64,000 nucleotides of DNA. Source: Prunella strophiata (taxonomy: Eukaryota > Chordata > Aves > Passeriformes > Prunellidae). The notes under the pieces were generated by a model. That model ran no database searches. It saw only the letters and a list, made by a program, of their open reading frames with translations, and had not been told where the DNA came from. Below are positions 13,225 to 26,258 of the stretch, one piece after another; the stretch's first letter is position 1; each line of letters begins with the position of its first letter. The stretch covers positions 70,224,330 through 70,288,329 of the forward strand of contig JAZBQD010000015.1 in assembly GCA_036583965.1 (NCBI GenBank), written 5' to 3'. The position numbers and the translations under genes were made by a program.

Positions 13225-14560
13225 ATACAATAGAATAGAAAAGGCTATTTCAGTTGAAGGGACCTACAACAATTATCCAGTCCAACTGCCTGACCACATT
13301 AGGGGTGACCAAAGTTTCAAAGTAGGTTATTAAGGGCACAGTCCAAATGCCTCTTAAATGCTGACAGGCTTTGGGTTTCGACCACCTCAGCAGGAAGTCT
13401 GTTCCAATGTTTGACCACCCTCTTGGTAAAGAAATGCTTCCTAATGACATCTGAACCTCTTCTTGTGCAGCTCTGAGACATTGCCAGGAGTCCTATCACT
13501 GAATCCCAGGCAGAAGAGCTCAGCACCTCTCACCTTCCCTCTGCAGGGAGCTGTAGAGAGCAATGAAATCACCACTCAGATTCCTTTCCTCCAAACTACA
13601 CAAATCCAAGGTCCTTAGCCACTCCTCACTGGACATTCCTTCCAGCCCTGTCATTAGCTTTATTATCCCTCCTGTGGCAACATTCAAGGGCCTTTACAGC
13701 CTTAAGTGGTGGGGCCCAGCACTGCACCCAGTGCTTGGACTGAGGCTGCACCAGCACAATACATCAGGATAATCTCCTCTCTTGGCCAGCTGGTGATGCT
13801 GTTTGTGATGCTCCCCAGGAGGGGGTTTAGGCTCTGGGCTGTCACAGAATGCACTTGCTGACTTACACAGCTGCTGCTGCTGACCAGCACCCTCAGATCT
13901 CCCTTCCCACAGGGCTGCTCTTCAGCCTCTCTTATCCCAATTTATAGTTGTGTCTGGTGTTACTCTGTCCTATGTACAGGATCCAGCATTTTGACTTGTT
14001 AAATTTCATCCCATTTATCATAGATACCCCAGTGTGTCAGTCTTCCTCTGCAAGGCATGTTGTCCCTTAAGACAGCCAAGGGCACCCTCCAGTTTGGTCT
14101 CATGGGCAAACTTGCTAATGGTGCATTCAACTCCTGCTCCCAGGCTGCTCACAAGTGTACTGGGCAGAGCTGGCCAAGAGTGGAACCCAGAGGAACACTG
14201 CTGTGTCACACAGGTGCAGCCCCATGCACTGCAGCTCTATCAGCCTTGCCCTTCGACCAGTTCTTCCTCCATGCACTGTGCTCATCCCACAGCTGGATAA
14301 CTTGCCCAGAAGGATGCTGTGAGGGACAAAAAAACTTATTAAAATCAGGAAAACTACATCCACTGCCTTCTCTTCACCCACTAAGACTTATCATAGAAAG
14401 ATATAAAATTAGTTAAATATTTTTTTCCTGCTGTGAACCCATGTTGACTTTTATTGCTGGTGGCTGGCTCAACACCACTTTTCTAAGCACTCCATAATAC
14501 ATTCTTTGCAGTTGATGATCTGGTGAACCTAGACTTGCATTCAGAATTCCAATGGTGATG
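13225..14560 (-). repeat. CR1 LINE, - orientation, 3' UTR plus ORF2 C-terminal and RT region
   Basis: Read on the - strand this is the 3' part of a CR1 LINE, about 1.3 kb. The + strand opens with the reversed 3' end (GTTGAAGGGACCTACAACAA, CCAGTCCAACTGCC), then runs into the reversed ORF2. A - strand reading over 13317-13526 contains HWNRLPAEVVET and AFKRHLD, the characteristic C-terminal end of CR1 ORF2. Further upstream on the - strand come the reversed reverse-transcriptase regions, ending near the reversed GTGAACCCATGTTG motif at 14435. The copy is 5'-truncated and has frameshifts and stops, so it is not active. Confidence 0.9.
13317..13526 (-). pseudogene. CR1 ORF2 C-terminal remnant
   Basis: A 69-codon open stretch whose last ~45 residues carry IRKHFFTKRVV, HWNRLPAEVVET and AFKRHLD, matching the family's C-terminal tail that follows the reverse transcriptase. 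This part of CR1 ORF2 is usually well preserved because most copies are 5'-truncated. The upstream codons are shifted or degenerate. It is a transposon relic, not a host gene. Confidence 0.85.
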
Positions 14561-17500
14561 TTTTTTCAAGCTGGCAGCAAGAGCAAGTTGATGAGTTATT
14601 CAGGCTTTTTCCACCTCTCAGTTCATAACACTAAATTGCAGTTTTTAGCATATGCTTATCTCTGATTATTAAAAAAAAAAAAAAGGGAGGAGCAGCATAT
14701 GGCCCCTATTTTTGCAGCTAATCAAACTAAGAAACTGAGCTAATCAAACTAAGAAGCCTGTGGACATATTGGAATGAAAAGAAACTCATAAGGACAAACA
14801 AAATGTTATACATGCAGCACACTTCTGAAAGTTCAGTAAAAGTTAAAGATCTCACTCTACATCACTAAGCCAGATGCAAAGTGCTATTAATTAAAAGGGA
14901 AACATAAGCTATCTTGATAGATCCAACACAGGGAATATGCATTGAAGCATAAATGGTAAAACTCCTGTGAAACACAGATCTTAGTTCTCATTTGTCCTTG
15001 ATAGTGTTGTTGAGTTATAACTATGTACTCATAATTTTTGGTTATTTAGTCAAATAAAATAAATCAAATTAGATACCATTTTCTAATAATTAGTCATCTT
15101 CTTTTACCTTATGAAATTCCTACAGTGGGCATGAATTACTTGAAGAGTTTAATGGTGGTATGACATTACTGTTTTTCAAGTCAAACCTATTTATTTCCTG
15201 GAGTTTTAATTCTTTCTATTTCTGGATTAGCATTTTCTTATAAAAACAGATACTCAAATATTTCAAGATAACTGAGCTTTTTCTTTTTTGATTCATGCTC
15301 CTGTATGGTACTTTGACTAACAGCTGTCACACGCCAGCTGTTAGTTTCTTGATGTTGTGTACTGGCACAGTTATTTCGAGGATTTAGAAGTTAAAGATGT
15401 AAGACAAATTCTTAATATTTTCTACTCACTCAAGCCACAATTTCAAGGTATTTCTTGTGTCTGCTTTATTGCATTTCTTGTGCTTCTCTCAGTCAGCAGA
15501 CACCCCTGTGCTACAAAGTTATTTTGCTTATTTACATTTCCTTGACAGTGCTTAAAATGACATTTATTTTACACCACTGCTCTCCTGATGGAGCTCCTGT
15601 GATAGTTCTGTCTTCTCAGGTTTAGGTTAGCCTCTCACATGCAAGACAAAAGCTGAGCTGTGACTGCTTCTGTGAGGTTGTTCTGATCCTGCAGCTGTTT
15701 CATAAGCAGAATGTCAGTGTGGTGGGAGAAGGGAGAGAGGAAGTGTAAGTTTTAGGTGTTGTTGTTGCCAGTACATAAAACCATTTGTTCAGTTCAACAG
15801 TTTATTACCAGCAGTCGCCGGCACTCGCCACACCAGATCACAGGCATGGCAGCACTCTGCTTGATTGGGAAGAGTGGCTTTCAGGGCACCACTTACAAAC
15901 AGCATTGGCAGTAGGAAAAAGCAGCATTCAAACTCGTTCAGAGTTTACCTTCAGAACTAAAATAAGTGTTCTTGGTTTTTACACTGTGTTGCTCATATAA
16001 ACGTTCATGTGTTTGAAAAGTATGTTATGCAACAACGTTATACCCCTGTTAGGAAAATGGCCTAAGGGTTTAAATACAGCCAGAGTAGTTGCATGGAGAT
16101 CTCCCATAATCTGAAGAGAAAGTAATTACAATACTGTTAGGTTCATTTTAGAAGCACGTATCCCCCTGTGTGTTAGTCTCTTCCCAGTACAGTTTTACAG
16201 TTTTTTGCAGCTTGGCTCTTCTACAGCAACGCTGCATGAAATGCTTCTGGCTGGTCTCAATCAAATGCTTGGGAATTAATTATTTTAAAGGAAAATGAAG
16301 CTATCTTTAAAGAGAATTTTTAAGATGTAAAGGTCCCATTTTGCTCCTCCTCTTTCAGGTTTCAATATTGTATTTGACTTGACTTACAGTAGTTGCTAGA
16401 GAAATCTGCTATTTTAAAATAAACATTCTTTCCCAAAGCTTTATGAATTTGCACCCAGTATTCCTTTGGTCAATCATATACTTTCTCTGCTGCAGAGCTT
16501 TGAAGGAAGAATCTCTGCACAAAAAAAAAGAAAAAAAAAAAAAAAGCAGAGTGCAGTTAATTTCTGCATTGGTATTTACAGTAATTTCAGTATATTTTTA
16601 GTAATTATATCATGACCAAACCAGTTAAACCAGTATTTACAGTTACTCTTATGATATTTCTTTCTTGCCATTATGCATTTCATATTATTGCAAGAACCAG
16701 CCCTGTAAAAGGATCCTCTTTGCCAGAATAAAAAAAAAAAAAAAAAAAAGAGTTTTTGTGAGATTCAGGTTAACTTCTTGATCCCTCAGGGTCAAGGGAT
16801 GAATGGGATTTTTGCTTGCAGTTGGCTTGCAGGTTTTGAATTACTGTTTTCAGAAGCACAGGCTGTTTTGCAGAAACCAGAGTATAATAATGAAGCACTG
16901 CACTTGAAGCATTACCAACTGTAGAAGACAGGCTGCTCTCCCCTTCCACCCAACCTGCTGATAGTTGCTGCATGGTTCTTACCATGTGGAGCATGAACTT
17001 TATTTTGTTCTTGTTCCCCAGAGAATATCGCTATGAAAACTTAATACTGTACCACCAGGTCTTGAAACTTTTTGCCACTTCTGCTCAACTGCAAACTGAG
17101 ATTCTAAATCTAAAAGAGAAAAAACCACAAAGAGGTGTGCAATGTCTTTTTGCAAAAGTGGAAGCAAACTTTTGAGCATCACTTAAAAGATTTTAAATTA
17201 AGAAATTAAAAAATATTCTTCAGCATTGCTTGTGGAATAAAAAAACACCTTTAATGGAAGATAATTTTTGATGCCTTGTCTTTATATAAATATGCTTAAA
17301 ATCCCTTCAAACAATAGATTTTGTCTACATACATGTTATATTTCCAAGCACCTGATGCCTCATATTCTTTGGAAATCCTTATGAATTACTTTTGAAAACC
17401 ACATGCTGACAAACTGTGATTAAAATGTAGCTTTTTTTTACCAAGACTTTTTTCACTGGCCTATGGTTAAATTACTCTGCAGCCTCATGCAACTGCAAGC

Positions 17501-17879
17501 AATTATTGGTTTCCTCTGTGCACAGAACCATTGGAAGCAGCCTCATCTATTCCATTACCTGGCATAAAGCACTTTTGTACTTGTACTTATGTCACTCCTG
17601 ACAGATGCCTGTCGATCCTGATCTAAAAGGACTTTAGCAATGAAGATTTTACACCCACTCTATCCCACACTTCTGCTGTTCTTGGCAGTTAAATTCTTTC
17701 CTGAATATCTAATAAGAATATCCTCTGCAAAGGTCCACTACTTCTTGCTCCATTTGGACAAAGGAGAAGCTACAAATTTTGCTTACTCCGACTCCAGTGA
17801 AGCTAATGAAAATTTAAAAAAAAAATTACAAAATTACTGAAAGTTATGAAATAATTTAAATTCAGCAGAAGGTGATGAC
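14561..17879. other. intergenic, no gene seen
   Basis: AT-rich, unique-looking. A perfect hairpin lies at 15316-15345, and A-rich homopolymers lie near 14669-14683, 16519-16545 and 16728-16749. Short ORFs on both strands have no recognisable content. Confidence 0.5.
15316..15345. repeat. perfect 11-bp inverted repeat with 8-nt loop
   Basis: ACTAACAGCTG (15316-15326), loop TCACACGC, then CAGCTGTTAGT (15335-15345), an exact reverse complement. Each arm carries a CAGCTG E-box, the site class bound by bHLH factors. A role as a paired binding site or a cruciform is conjecture. Confidence 0.85.
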
Positions 17880-18350
17880 AAGTAATCCAATGCAGGAATG
17901 ATAAACATAATGAAGATTGAATGGGATGAGTTGAAGTGTGTCCCTAGCAATTATGCAGAAAAACATACAAGAGACTATGGAGGATGATGAGAAGACTGTG
18001 ATATCATGGTGTCAGGGTAGAAAAGAGATAAACATCACTCTGGAAAGTATAAACAGGAAAGTATAAACATAAAGCCTAGACTAGCTTATTCTACTAGGAA
18101 AGCTTTATTTTCCAGAAAGATGTAAAGCAATTAATGGAACTTTGATGATAAAAATGGAAAGCTGCTGAAGTGTTGTATATATAATCCTAAAAGGTTAAAC
18201 AAGCTGGGACTTCCTAGCTTAAAGAAGAGAAAGCTTAAGAGGAAAATGACAGCCTTCATCTCATAGATGAAATAGAAGCAGAAAAATATATGATCATTTG
18301 AAGAGGTTGCATTTGTTCTCTTATCTTTTTCTAACATATTTTGCATTAGG
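17880..18350 (+). repeat. probable old CR1 relic, + orientation
   Basis: AAAGGTTAAACAAGCTGGGA followed by CTTCCTAGCTTAAAGAAGAG and AAAGCTTAAGAGGAAA follows the CR1 order 'aggctgagagagctggga / ttgttcagcctggagaagagaagg / ctcaggagg'. Divergence is high and the edges are uncertain. Confidence 0.45.
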
Positions 18351-21300
18351 CTGCAATCATAAAAGTGTTTTCTGGAAGTTGGTCACATATCAGGAGTGTC
18401 AGGACAGAGGCTGACTTGCCATCCTGGACACATACATTGACCTGTTTTGAGGGTGTCCTCAGAGCTGTCAAGACTTGAGTGAGTCCATCTCACCTCCCTG
18501 CATCCATCTCCCCTAGGACACATCCTAGTTTGGCCCCCTTGTGCCTCAGGCATCTCCTGTGGCCTGCTCTGAATTCTGAAACCAGAATCCTTAAGTGGGT
18601 TGTTGTCAGCAGCATTGAGTGGTGGACTGGGTCATACTGACACCAACGATTCCATTATTTGTTGAATTGTTGTGTGCACAGTTTCTTTCTCTCCAAAGCT
18701 GTGGACCCTGGCCCTCACTAGGATAAGCAGCTTTTAATAACACTTCAGACTAAATAGAAACACTGGGGCAAAGCTTCCTCAGCTTCCAAGCAGACAAGTG
18801 AATGCTCTGTGCATTCTCACTGCACTGCTATGAAAATCAGTGCCCAGAATATGTGCTGATCATTGCTACACTAGAAGCTACTAAAAAATTATACAAAGAT
18901 AAATTAAATTATTTTGAAATTAATATGGAAAAACTTCTTTGAGATTTTCTACAATGTCAAATTGTCATGAGATCTATATCACCTGCATTAGTGTTCTCTC
19001 ATTAAAACAGTTTCTATGTAGGGCCAGGGATAGGATATTCTTTCACTCTTTATGTGTGGATGTCCTGTTGTGGATTAGGAAAGGCATGAGGTAATATAGA
19101 ATAACCTCAGGGTCCTGGCCATGTCCCTCCTGGCTACTGTAAAAATTAACCCTGCCCTGGCTGGAGCCAGGATTCATGTTATAGGAGAAAAATGCCCTCT
19201 ATAACAGTAAGAAATGTAGCTTGTTCTCTATATTATTTCACTGTATCTAGAGCTGCCACCAATGAAATAAGGAAAAAAAAATCTTTAATTTTAAAGAAGA
19301 AAGGAGGCATCATAAAGAGGCATTAGGGATTAATGTCAGTAATTAATTTTCATACTGTTACCATAATTAATGATAGCTAACTATTACCATAACTAATGAT
19401 GGCTTGCTAACTGAAGATAAATACTGTAATAACAAAACGTCCATGTTGGTCTTCCTTCATTTCAAAGCAATGATATAATTCTCAACAAGTAAGATTGGAT
19501 TCCTTTATATACTTCCCAGATGAACAAGCTGCTGAAAGAGCATACTGGCAGGGCCAGAGATTTGAAAGAAACCTTAGATAATAGAACTTGAAGGGGTCCA
19601 GAGAGCTCATCCTATTCATACCCATATGCATGTTTAATATCATTGCTATGAGTAATTCTGAGAAATTAAGTGGAGGAGCTCACCTGAGTAAATAAAAGGA
19701 TATATGTCTATAGGTCTGAGAACACATTTTCAATTACTAAGCCACAATTTGGAATTTTTCTTAAGTAGGTTAAGTTGCTGATTTAAGGAACTCTGAACTG
19801 GGCAACCACTTAAAAGCAAGAAATTCCACATATTAATTGGTAAAAATGGCAATAGAAAATGAAATGAAAAAAAAACCCAAACTGTTTCAAATAGTGGTTT
19901 TGTACATTTAAATAGCAAGCATTAAGACAACCATAAGTGCAAACAAATTAATAGCAGAGTGTTTTTTAGGGCAAGATTTATCTGCCTGGAAATTTTCAAA
20001 TACTTCCCAATTGCTCAGCTGGATAATTATTCTCATGTTTATTGCTGGATCTAGCTCTTATGGCAAAGTCAGCTTCAAACCAAGTGAGAATTGCCATTAT
20101 GGATTGCTTTGATGTTATTCTTTCATCTAATAGCTCTACATTTGAGCTATCATTAACACAAGTGTATGTAAAAAACAATATATATATTTTAGAATGCTTT
20201 CAGTTGTCAGTAAGACATTTGTCTTACTCAAATACTTGAAGTAGAATAGATATTCAGATATACTATTTCTATTCTATAGCATGTTTAACAACAGGGCAGA
20301 ATTGTTAATTCTTCTCTTATTCTGGTCAACAATAATCTACCAAAAAAAGTCTACTAAGTGAAGTAAAATTTTTTGTGACACTTTCTTAGGGGTCTGGTAA
20401 ATCATGTGTCAATCTGTACAAAGACAGTGTGGCACTGGATTTGCAGCACTCTAGGTTGTCTTAACATTTGAGAAAAAGATCTGACAAGTAATCAGTCTAA
20501 GTAAACCAATTAACACTCCTATACCTCTGAAATCCTAAGTTCTTATGGTGACATTGACCATCCCAGTAAGAAACTATTGCCTATTTAGAATTACAGGAGA
20601 TTGCTCAGGAACAGCATTTTCAGTACATTTGGGTTAGGATTTTCAGGACTTTCTTGATCTACAAATTTCTTACCTCTTTTAAACTGCATAAAACCACTTA
20701 CCAGCCATTTCATTTCAACCTTGAAATTTAAGATCTTTTTCTCCTATGAGGACATACTCTCTCTCTCTCTTTTCTGTCCATCAGTTGATCCTTTACTGGC
20801 TCAATTTGTAATTCTTGAAACCTTTCTAACAGCTTGCAGTACCTGATGCAGTTGTTTTTCTAGCCTACTTTGTATATGAAAACAATCTTTTGCTTGTTGC
20901 ATATATTCAAATACATAGAAGAGTTCAAGCAAAAAGGAGATAGTAACACATGAATCATGTTCAGTCAAAAGAGTCAAATAATTCACAGAAGTTACCAATT
21001 TGAAAAATACCCTCATATCTTAACCCTTGCAGACAAAGAATTTCACCCATTTAGAAGTCCTTAGTCATACAGCTCATATGAACTAAAAAATCTGTAAAAC
21101 TCATCCCTGAGCTAAAGGATAACTCAAAAATCTGAATTATTTATCTCCAACTTAAGCAATAGTATGAAATATTAATTTTAAGCCATTGGATAGTCTTCAA
21201 TCACTATAGTCCTGAACCAGTTGTGACCATTTAAATAAGATATATTTTATTTTACTTTCTCTGTATCCAAAGGAATAAGATAACATTTGCTTATTGTCAC

Positions 21301-22009
21301 TAAAATATATCACCAGGAAGATACAATGCCATCATATATTATACTTTGAACACAGTTAGATATAAGTAGGGGAAAAACTTACCATGTGTGAGGAGGAGTT
21401 AATCAACAAGAACATATTAATTTATATGAAGAAAACATTAAATTTGTCCTATGGCCAAATTATAAATAGCTGGACTTACTGGAGCAATTCAGAAATTCAC
21501 AAATATATTAGATGGTAGGAGGACACAGTTATCTCTCAGTTAGAGTTTTCTTTGCAGTAAAATGATATCTCTGATATTATTAATACATTTAATGGCCTAC
21601 CTTTTACCTGTAAGAAATTAAGAAGCTTGTCTACATTGTTTAATTTGACAAAAGACACAAAGCCTTTAAAATTTTCACTGTATTTACTATTTTATAATGA
21701 TGGCTTCCCTAATATTTTTAGGTTTTAATCTCTGAAAATTTTGGTAGGGTATTGTGCTTCTTTGCCTTTTTTTTTTAATTTTTTTTTCTTTCTTTACTTT
21801 TTTCCCCATTTCAGGGATTAAATATATCAGTTGGGGTTCCCTTAGGGGTTTTGGCCATTGCCATATTCATCTGTGCAATGCCAGAGTCCCAGGGTGGGAT
21901 TTCCAGCCTCCAAGTAGCTTCTAAAAGTTTCCTGAATGACATTTGAGAGCTTGGGGCTGATGTCATGGAATGCTGCAGACTGACTTGGAAATGGTAAACT
22001 TGCTTTATT
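18351..22009. other. intergenic, no gene seen
   Basis: AT-rich sequence. A small imperfect tandem duplication of about 25-28 bp (TTACCATAATTAATGATAGC-like) lies around 19358-19412, and a short CT run at about 20755-20770. No supportable gene. Confidence 0.5.
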
Positions 22010-22440
22010 TCATAAAATGAGGACAGGTTGAGGGAATGGGGATCATTCAGCCTGGAGAAGAGAGAGGTTTGGGGGAACAGCAGTCTGATGGTTTCCATGA
22101 AGGAAGTTATTGGGAAGGTAGAGCCAAGCTGCTCATAGGGATGAGGTGAAGACAAACACCAGGCATAAGTTTAATCAAGACATATTCAGACCATACATCC
22201 ACTATGAGGACAATTGAGCAGTGGATCTGATTACATAAAAAAGTTGTGTGCTGCTTCCAGCCTTGGAAACTTTAAGGGACCAGACTGGGCAAACCCCTCA
22301 GTAACATGGTCTGACCTCAGAGCTCACCCTATTCTGTGGTCAGCAGCCTTGACCCTGCAGGAGATGACCTCCTGAGGTCCTCTCCAACCTGAATTATCCT
22401 ATTATCCTATGATCATTTTTATTTCAAGCTTGTACAGAGA
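22010..22440 (+). repeat. CR1 LINE 3' end, + orientation
   Basis: Recognisable CR1 3' features in order: CATTCAGCCTGGAGAAGAGA, a degenerate middle, GACCTCCTGAGGTCCTCTCC, AACCTGAATTATCC, and a terminal ATCCTATTATCCTATGATCA tandem. This is the non-coding and C-terminal end of the LINE, decayed. Confidence 0.8.
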
Positions 22441-22789
22441 AACAGATTAAATATTTATTGATCTGTCTATTTGCTGTCTGTAATTTAAAGGTTAATATGT
22501 TCTTAACAAGAAATTAAAGATAGGAAAAAACCCCAGTTTCCATTCTAGATAGAAGTTATAATGTAGATACAACACTGAGAGATGCTCTGTATAAGTTGTT
22601 ACTTGCAAACAAATTTGCCAGATAGTGGGAAGACTGTTTAAGCTTTGTCTGCATTAATAATGAGATTTTGGCTTTTAAAATCCTCAGAAAACTGAGAAAA
22701 CCAGTAGAAAGATCAGAACCATGGACTTGCAAGTGTTAGGATGCAGTTTGTTCTGAGACCTGTTTAGCAAAAATTCCATAGAAAATTGA

Positions 22790-24745
22790 GCTGAAGGGTA
22801 AAGGAACCCAGGGCAGCTGGTAGTTCAAGGAGTGTCCTCCTCAAAACACAACAGGTCATTCTCTGCACATGCAGGTCAACAGGAACAAGGACCCCCTGAT
22901 TGAGCTCAATCACCAGAAGGAACTCCATGACAGGCAGAGCTGCGCACAGACTACTCAGCAGGAATATAAAGATGTTACCTAAACAAGCAGTGTTGGAATT
23001 AGGAAAGCCAAAGCTCAGCTGTAGTGGAAATTAAAAACAGATGGAAAGAATGGGCATGATAACTTCTGCATGTCCATCAACATACAAGGGAACACAAAGG
23101 GCCAAGGTACCCAATGCCTTTTGTCTCAGTTTTCACCTATGTCTGCTACCAAGCTTCCTGGGTCACTGAGCCTACTGGCAGAGTCTCTGGGAATGTAGCA
23201 TTATCCATTGCTCAGGAAGTAATTAGGAAGCAATCAAGTCAGTTTAGCACAGGCATATCCACAGCATTAGATGGACTTGGGGCTGCTAAGGGAGCTGAAC
23301 CCAGTCATAGTAAGGCCATGCTTTATCATCCTTGGAAGGTCATGGAAAATAAAGGAGGTTCCTTATGAACAGAAAAAAACAAATATTACACCCATCTTCA
23401 TGAGGATCAGGAAGGCAAAGCCAAACAGTAACAGACCTTCAGTCTAACATCAGTCCACAGAACTGCAAACAAAGCTGCCTGGAAGCCCTAGCCAGGCAAA
23501 TGTACGACAGGAGGGTGACAAAGAAAAGCCAGCATAGATTTAGCCAGAGGAAATCCTGCCCACTTATAATAACACCATGCCAGACTCTGTGAGAAGGTAA
23601 TAGCAAGTACAGGACATTTGATATAGTATTACACAGTATTCTTGTAGTCCATTTGGCAAGATAAGGACTAGATGAGATGGGGATCAATACACTGGACAGA
23701 ACTGCTATTAAGAGGGTGCTCAATGAGCTGGACAGGTAGGTTGAGAGGAAGCTCATGAAGTTCAACAAATATAGATTTATGGTTCTACAATTTTATGTGG
23801 AGTAACTGTGCAGTGATTCAGGCTGGGCACCAACTGGCTAGAAAGCAGCTTTTCAGGAAAAAGGTGAGAAAGAAGGATGTAAAATAAACATGAGGCAACA
23901 ATGTTTGTTATAGGTGCTCCTACAGCAAGGATGGGCAACAACAAAGCAGGAGTGTAGCCAGAAGGTCAAAGGTGGTGACACTTTCTGTGTGGACTTTTCA
24001 CAGCTGGACTGCTTGTGGGCTTCCCAGTACAAGAAGGGCGTTGCTACACGGGTGTGAGTCCAGTGGAGAGTTATCAAAATGCTTATGGGATAGCAGCACA
24101 TGGTGTGTGAGAGGGCACTGAGGAGTACTAATTTCTTTGACTCTCAAGGGAAGAGAAAGGTGAGGAGGCATGTTATGGTTTTGAACTATCCAATAAGCAC
24201 ATGTAGAAAAAGCTGTGGCAGCTTATTTTCAGAGATAGATGAGGATGGGACAGAAGCAACCACAAGTATGCTTGTGAATACTTTGCTTGTTAAGTAAATT
24301 GCATCTTAAAAATGTTGGCATACCAGAGTGAGTCCAGTGGAGCTGGTTAGGGCTGTAATGCATGCGGGAGAGAATGAGACAACAAGGTTTTTTTAGCCTT
24401 AGAATGAGAAATCAAGACAGTTTCTTACTTATTTTTTAACGTTTTTTATAGAATGGCATAGAGAAAATGGAGCCAGGCTCCTCTCAAAAATGCAGAATGC
24501 ATTGCATAGGGGTAACGGATCTAAGCTGCAACACAAAAGAGTTTGATTAGATTCAAAGAAAGCAATTTCATACAAGATCTGTTAAGCTCTTGAAGAAATT
24601 GCCCAGAGAGATTGTGGAATCTCCATCCATTCACCTACACAAGCCCTGGGCAACCTGATCTAGTTGGATGTGGTTCTTTTGACCAGGAACCACATGGATT
24701 AGATGACGATTGAAGTTGCTTCTAGATTAAAAGGTTCTATGAATT
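22790..24745 (+). repeat. CR1 LINE, + orientation, ~1.95 kb, with an LTR-like piece inside
   Basis: Several diagnostic CR1 ORF2 stretches occur in the right order: CCTTTTGTCTCAGTTTTCAC (23117), ATCCACAGCATTAGATG then GGGAGCTGAACCCAGTCATA and GGAAGGTCATGGAAA (23260-23350), AGCCAGCATAGATTTAGCC with GGAAATCCTGCC (23530-23560), CTCATGAAGTTCAACAA (23752), CAGTACAAGAAGGGC (24025), GAGTCCAGTGGAGAG (24057), and the 3' part ATTGCCCAGAGAGATTGTGG (24598) with CTCCATCCATTC. Coding frames are broken. A 15-bp CR1 string occurs twice (about 24056 and 24329), flanking sequence that includes a 27-bp match to the solo LTR at 26.1 kb, so the element is a mosaic. Confidence 0.87.
24267..24293 (+). repeat. 27-bp exact match to the solo LTR, inside the CR1 copy
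   Basis: Positions 24267-24293 are identical to 26100-26126 of the LTR (starting TATGCTTGTGAATACTTTGC). The next bases continue similarly (GTAAA versus ATAAAC). Flanking sequence on both sides does not align with the LTR by eye, so only the polyadenylation-signal neighbourhood is shared. Confidence 0.8.
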
Positions 24746-25608
24746 TTTTTTCATAGTTTTAGTGAAAGTCTGTACGTATCCTATGTTTTTATAAATATCT
24801 CATAATGTCCTCAGTCTATAAAAGAGAACATTAAGAGGACAATAGAAACATTTTCTGTATTTAGTAAGCAGAATTATGCAGTCTACTAAAGCTTGTTTGG
24901 TTTAATTTAAATAAATATAAGGCTTATCTTGGTTATCCATGTAGCATAAAACATTTGTGTTGTTGTGCTGTATAATAAAAATAGTCCCTAAATGAATTAA
25001 TCTTAATTGTGCTTTTCATAGTACATTTGCAGAGCATGTGTTTAGATTTTACAGCTGTATATGCACCACTCATGGATGGCAGTGTTCTGCTCAGAAGCTG
25101 TAGGATCCTTCTGTTGTCATATCCAGGACTTTGAAGGATGGAGAGACCAGTAAAGGAAATATATCTATAAAATATACACACAGACACATTTACATACACA
25201 TACAGAATTCACCATATCCTTTACACAGCCCAAAATTAAGCCTTCCAAGCAGCCTTTTAGACAACCCTTCTTTCCATAACTCCTTCAGCCATATCAAAGC
25301 CTAAATGTAATTCTGCCTTTAGGGACACCTTTGCACGACCCACAGATGCTTTCCCAAGGCTGCCATGTGCCCGGAGGGCAGGGAAAGGCTTGGAAGGTTA
25401 TGTGTAACAGCACCACCTGGTGAAATATTTCTAAAGTCTACATAACACAGAATACATTAGTAGACAGGCCAACAGTCTGTGCAAATCAAGACTGTGTTGA
25501 ACCAAGCTTTTTCCAGGGTTTCCATTTATCACATATCTCAGAGTCGCTTTAAAGGTTCCAGGTATTAGAACCAACCATGTAGTACAGAACTTGCCATTAC
25601 CTGAATTT
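24746..25608. other. intergenic, no gene seen
   Basis: AT-rich sequence between the CR1 copy and the solo LTR. The segment 25320-25440 is somewhat GC-richer (GCTTTCCCAAGGCTGCCATG) but has no recognisable identity. Confidence 0.5.
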
Positions 25609-25613
25609 CATGG

Positions 25614-26258
25614 TGTCCTAGGGTGACTTTATGATGCTTGTATCCCCAATAATCTGTTCTGTTTATGGATATTAAATTCTCCACCTTTAAGGCTGGTTCC
25701 AAGAATGAAGTGGGGAGAGAAGAAGCACAGAGTTTTTTATCAGAAGCTGCACTTGCTTGCCTGCATCCTTCTCCTGGACTCTGTTGACTGCAGCACGGAC
25801 AGATGGCAGGACAGACCTCTCCTTTGCTTTTAGTTAGGTTTTTTTAGCTAGCTGAGACAGAGAAGGTCCCCAGAATACGGCTTTTCTTTTTCTTGGAACT
25901 GATCTGGACTGAAAACCCAGAAAAACTCTGGCAGCTCGCACCTGTGGCCCACTGGGGCCCGGGATGTGGCATTTTCCAGTGCTGGAGGGACTGATAAGAG
26001 ATGGAGTGAGCCGAGCGACACCCCACGAGAAGGACGTTCTGAATTTGCCTATCTCTTCAGGACAGCGAGAGGTTTTATTGCTTAACATTATTCATTTTTT
26101 ATGCTTGTGAATACTTTGCTTGTTAAATAAACAGGGATTTTTCCACTTTTTTGCAAGAAAAACTTTTCCCAAACCAGTTGAGAGAGGGGCCACTTGAATC
26201 TGCTTTCTAGAGGGACCCCTTTGGAAGTTTCCTCCCAAATTTACCCTAAACAAGAACA
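25614..26258 (+). mobile_element. solo LTR of an endogenous retrovirus-type element
   Basis: A 645-bp unit begins TGTCCTAGGGTGAC and ends CCCTAAACAAGAACA, giving TG...CA termini with imperfect short inverted ends (TGTCCT / AGAACA). An AATAAA signal lies at 26126-26131, 130 bp from the 3' end, as expected for U3-R-U5 read on the + strand. The 5-bp flanks are CATGG (25609-25613) and TATGG (26259-26263), a target duplication with one mismatch. No gag, pol or env sequence lies next to it, so internal recombination has left one LTR. From memory it resembles the TguLTR5-type LTRs of songbirds, but the family name is unverified. Confidence 0.82.
26126..26131 (+). promoter_or_regulatory. AATAAA polyadenylation signal within the LTR
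   Basis: Canonical hexamer placed late in the LTR, consistent with the R region, and used here to orient the element. Whether any transcript uses it now is unknown. Confidence 0.6.
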
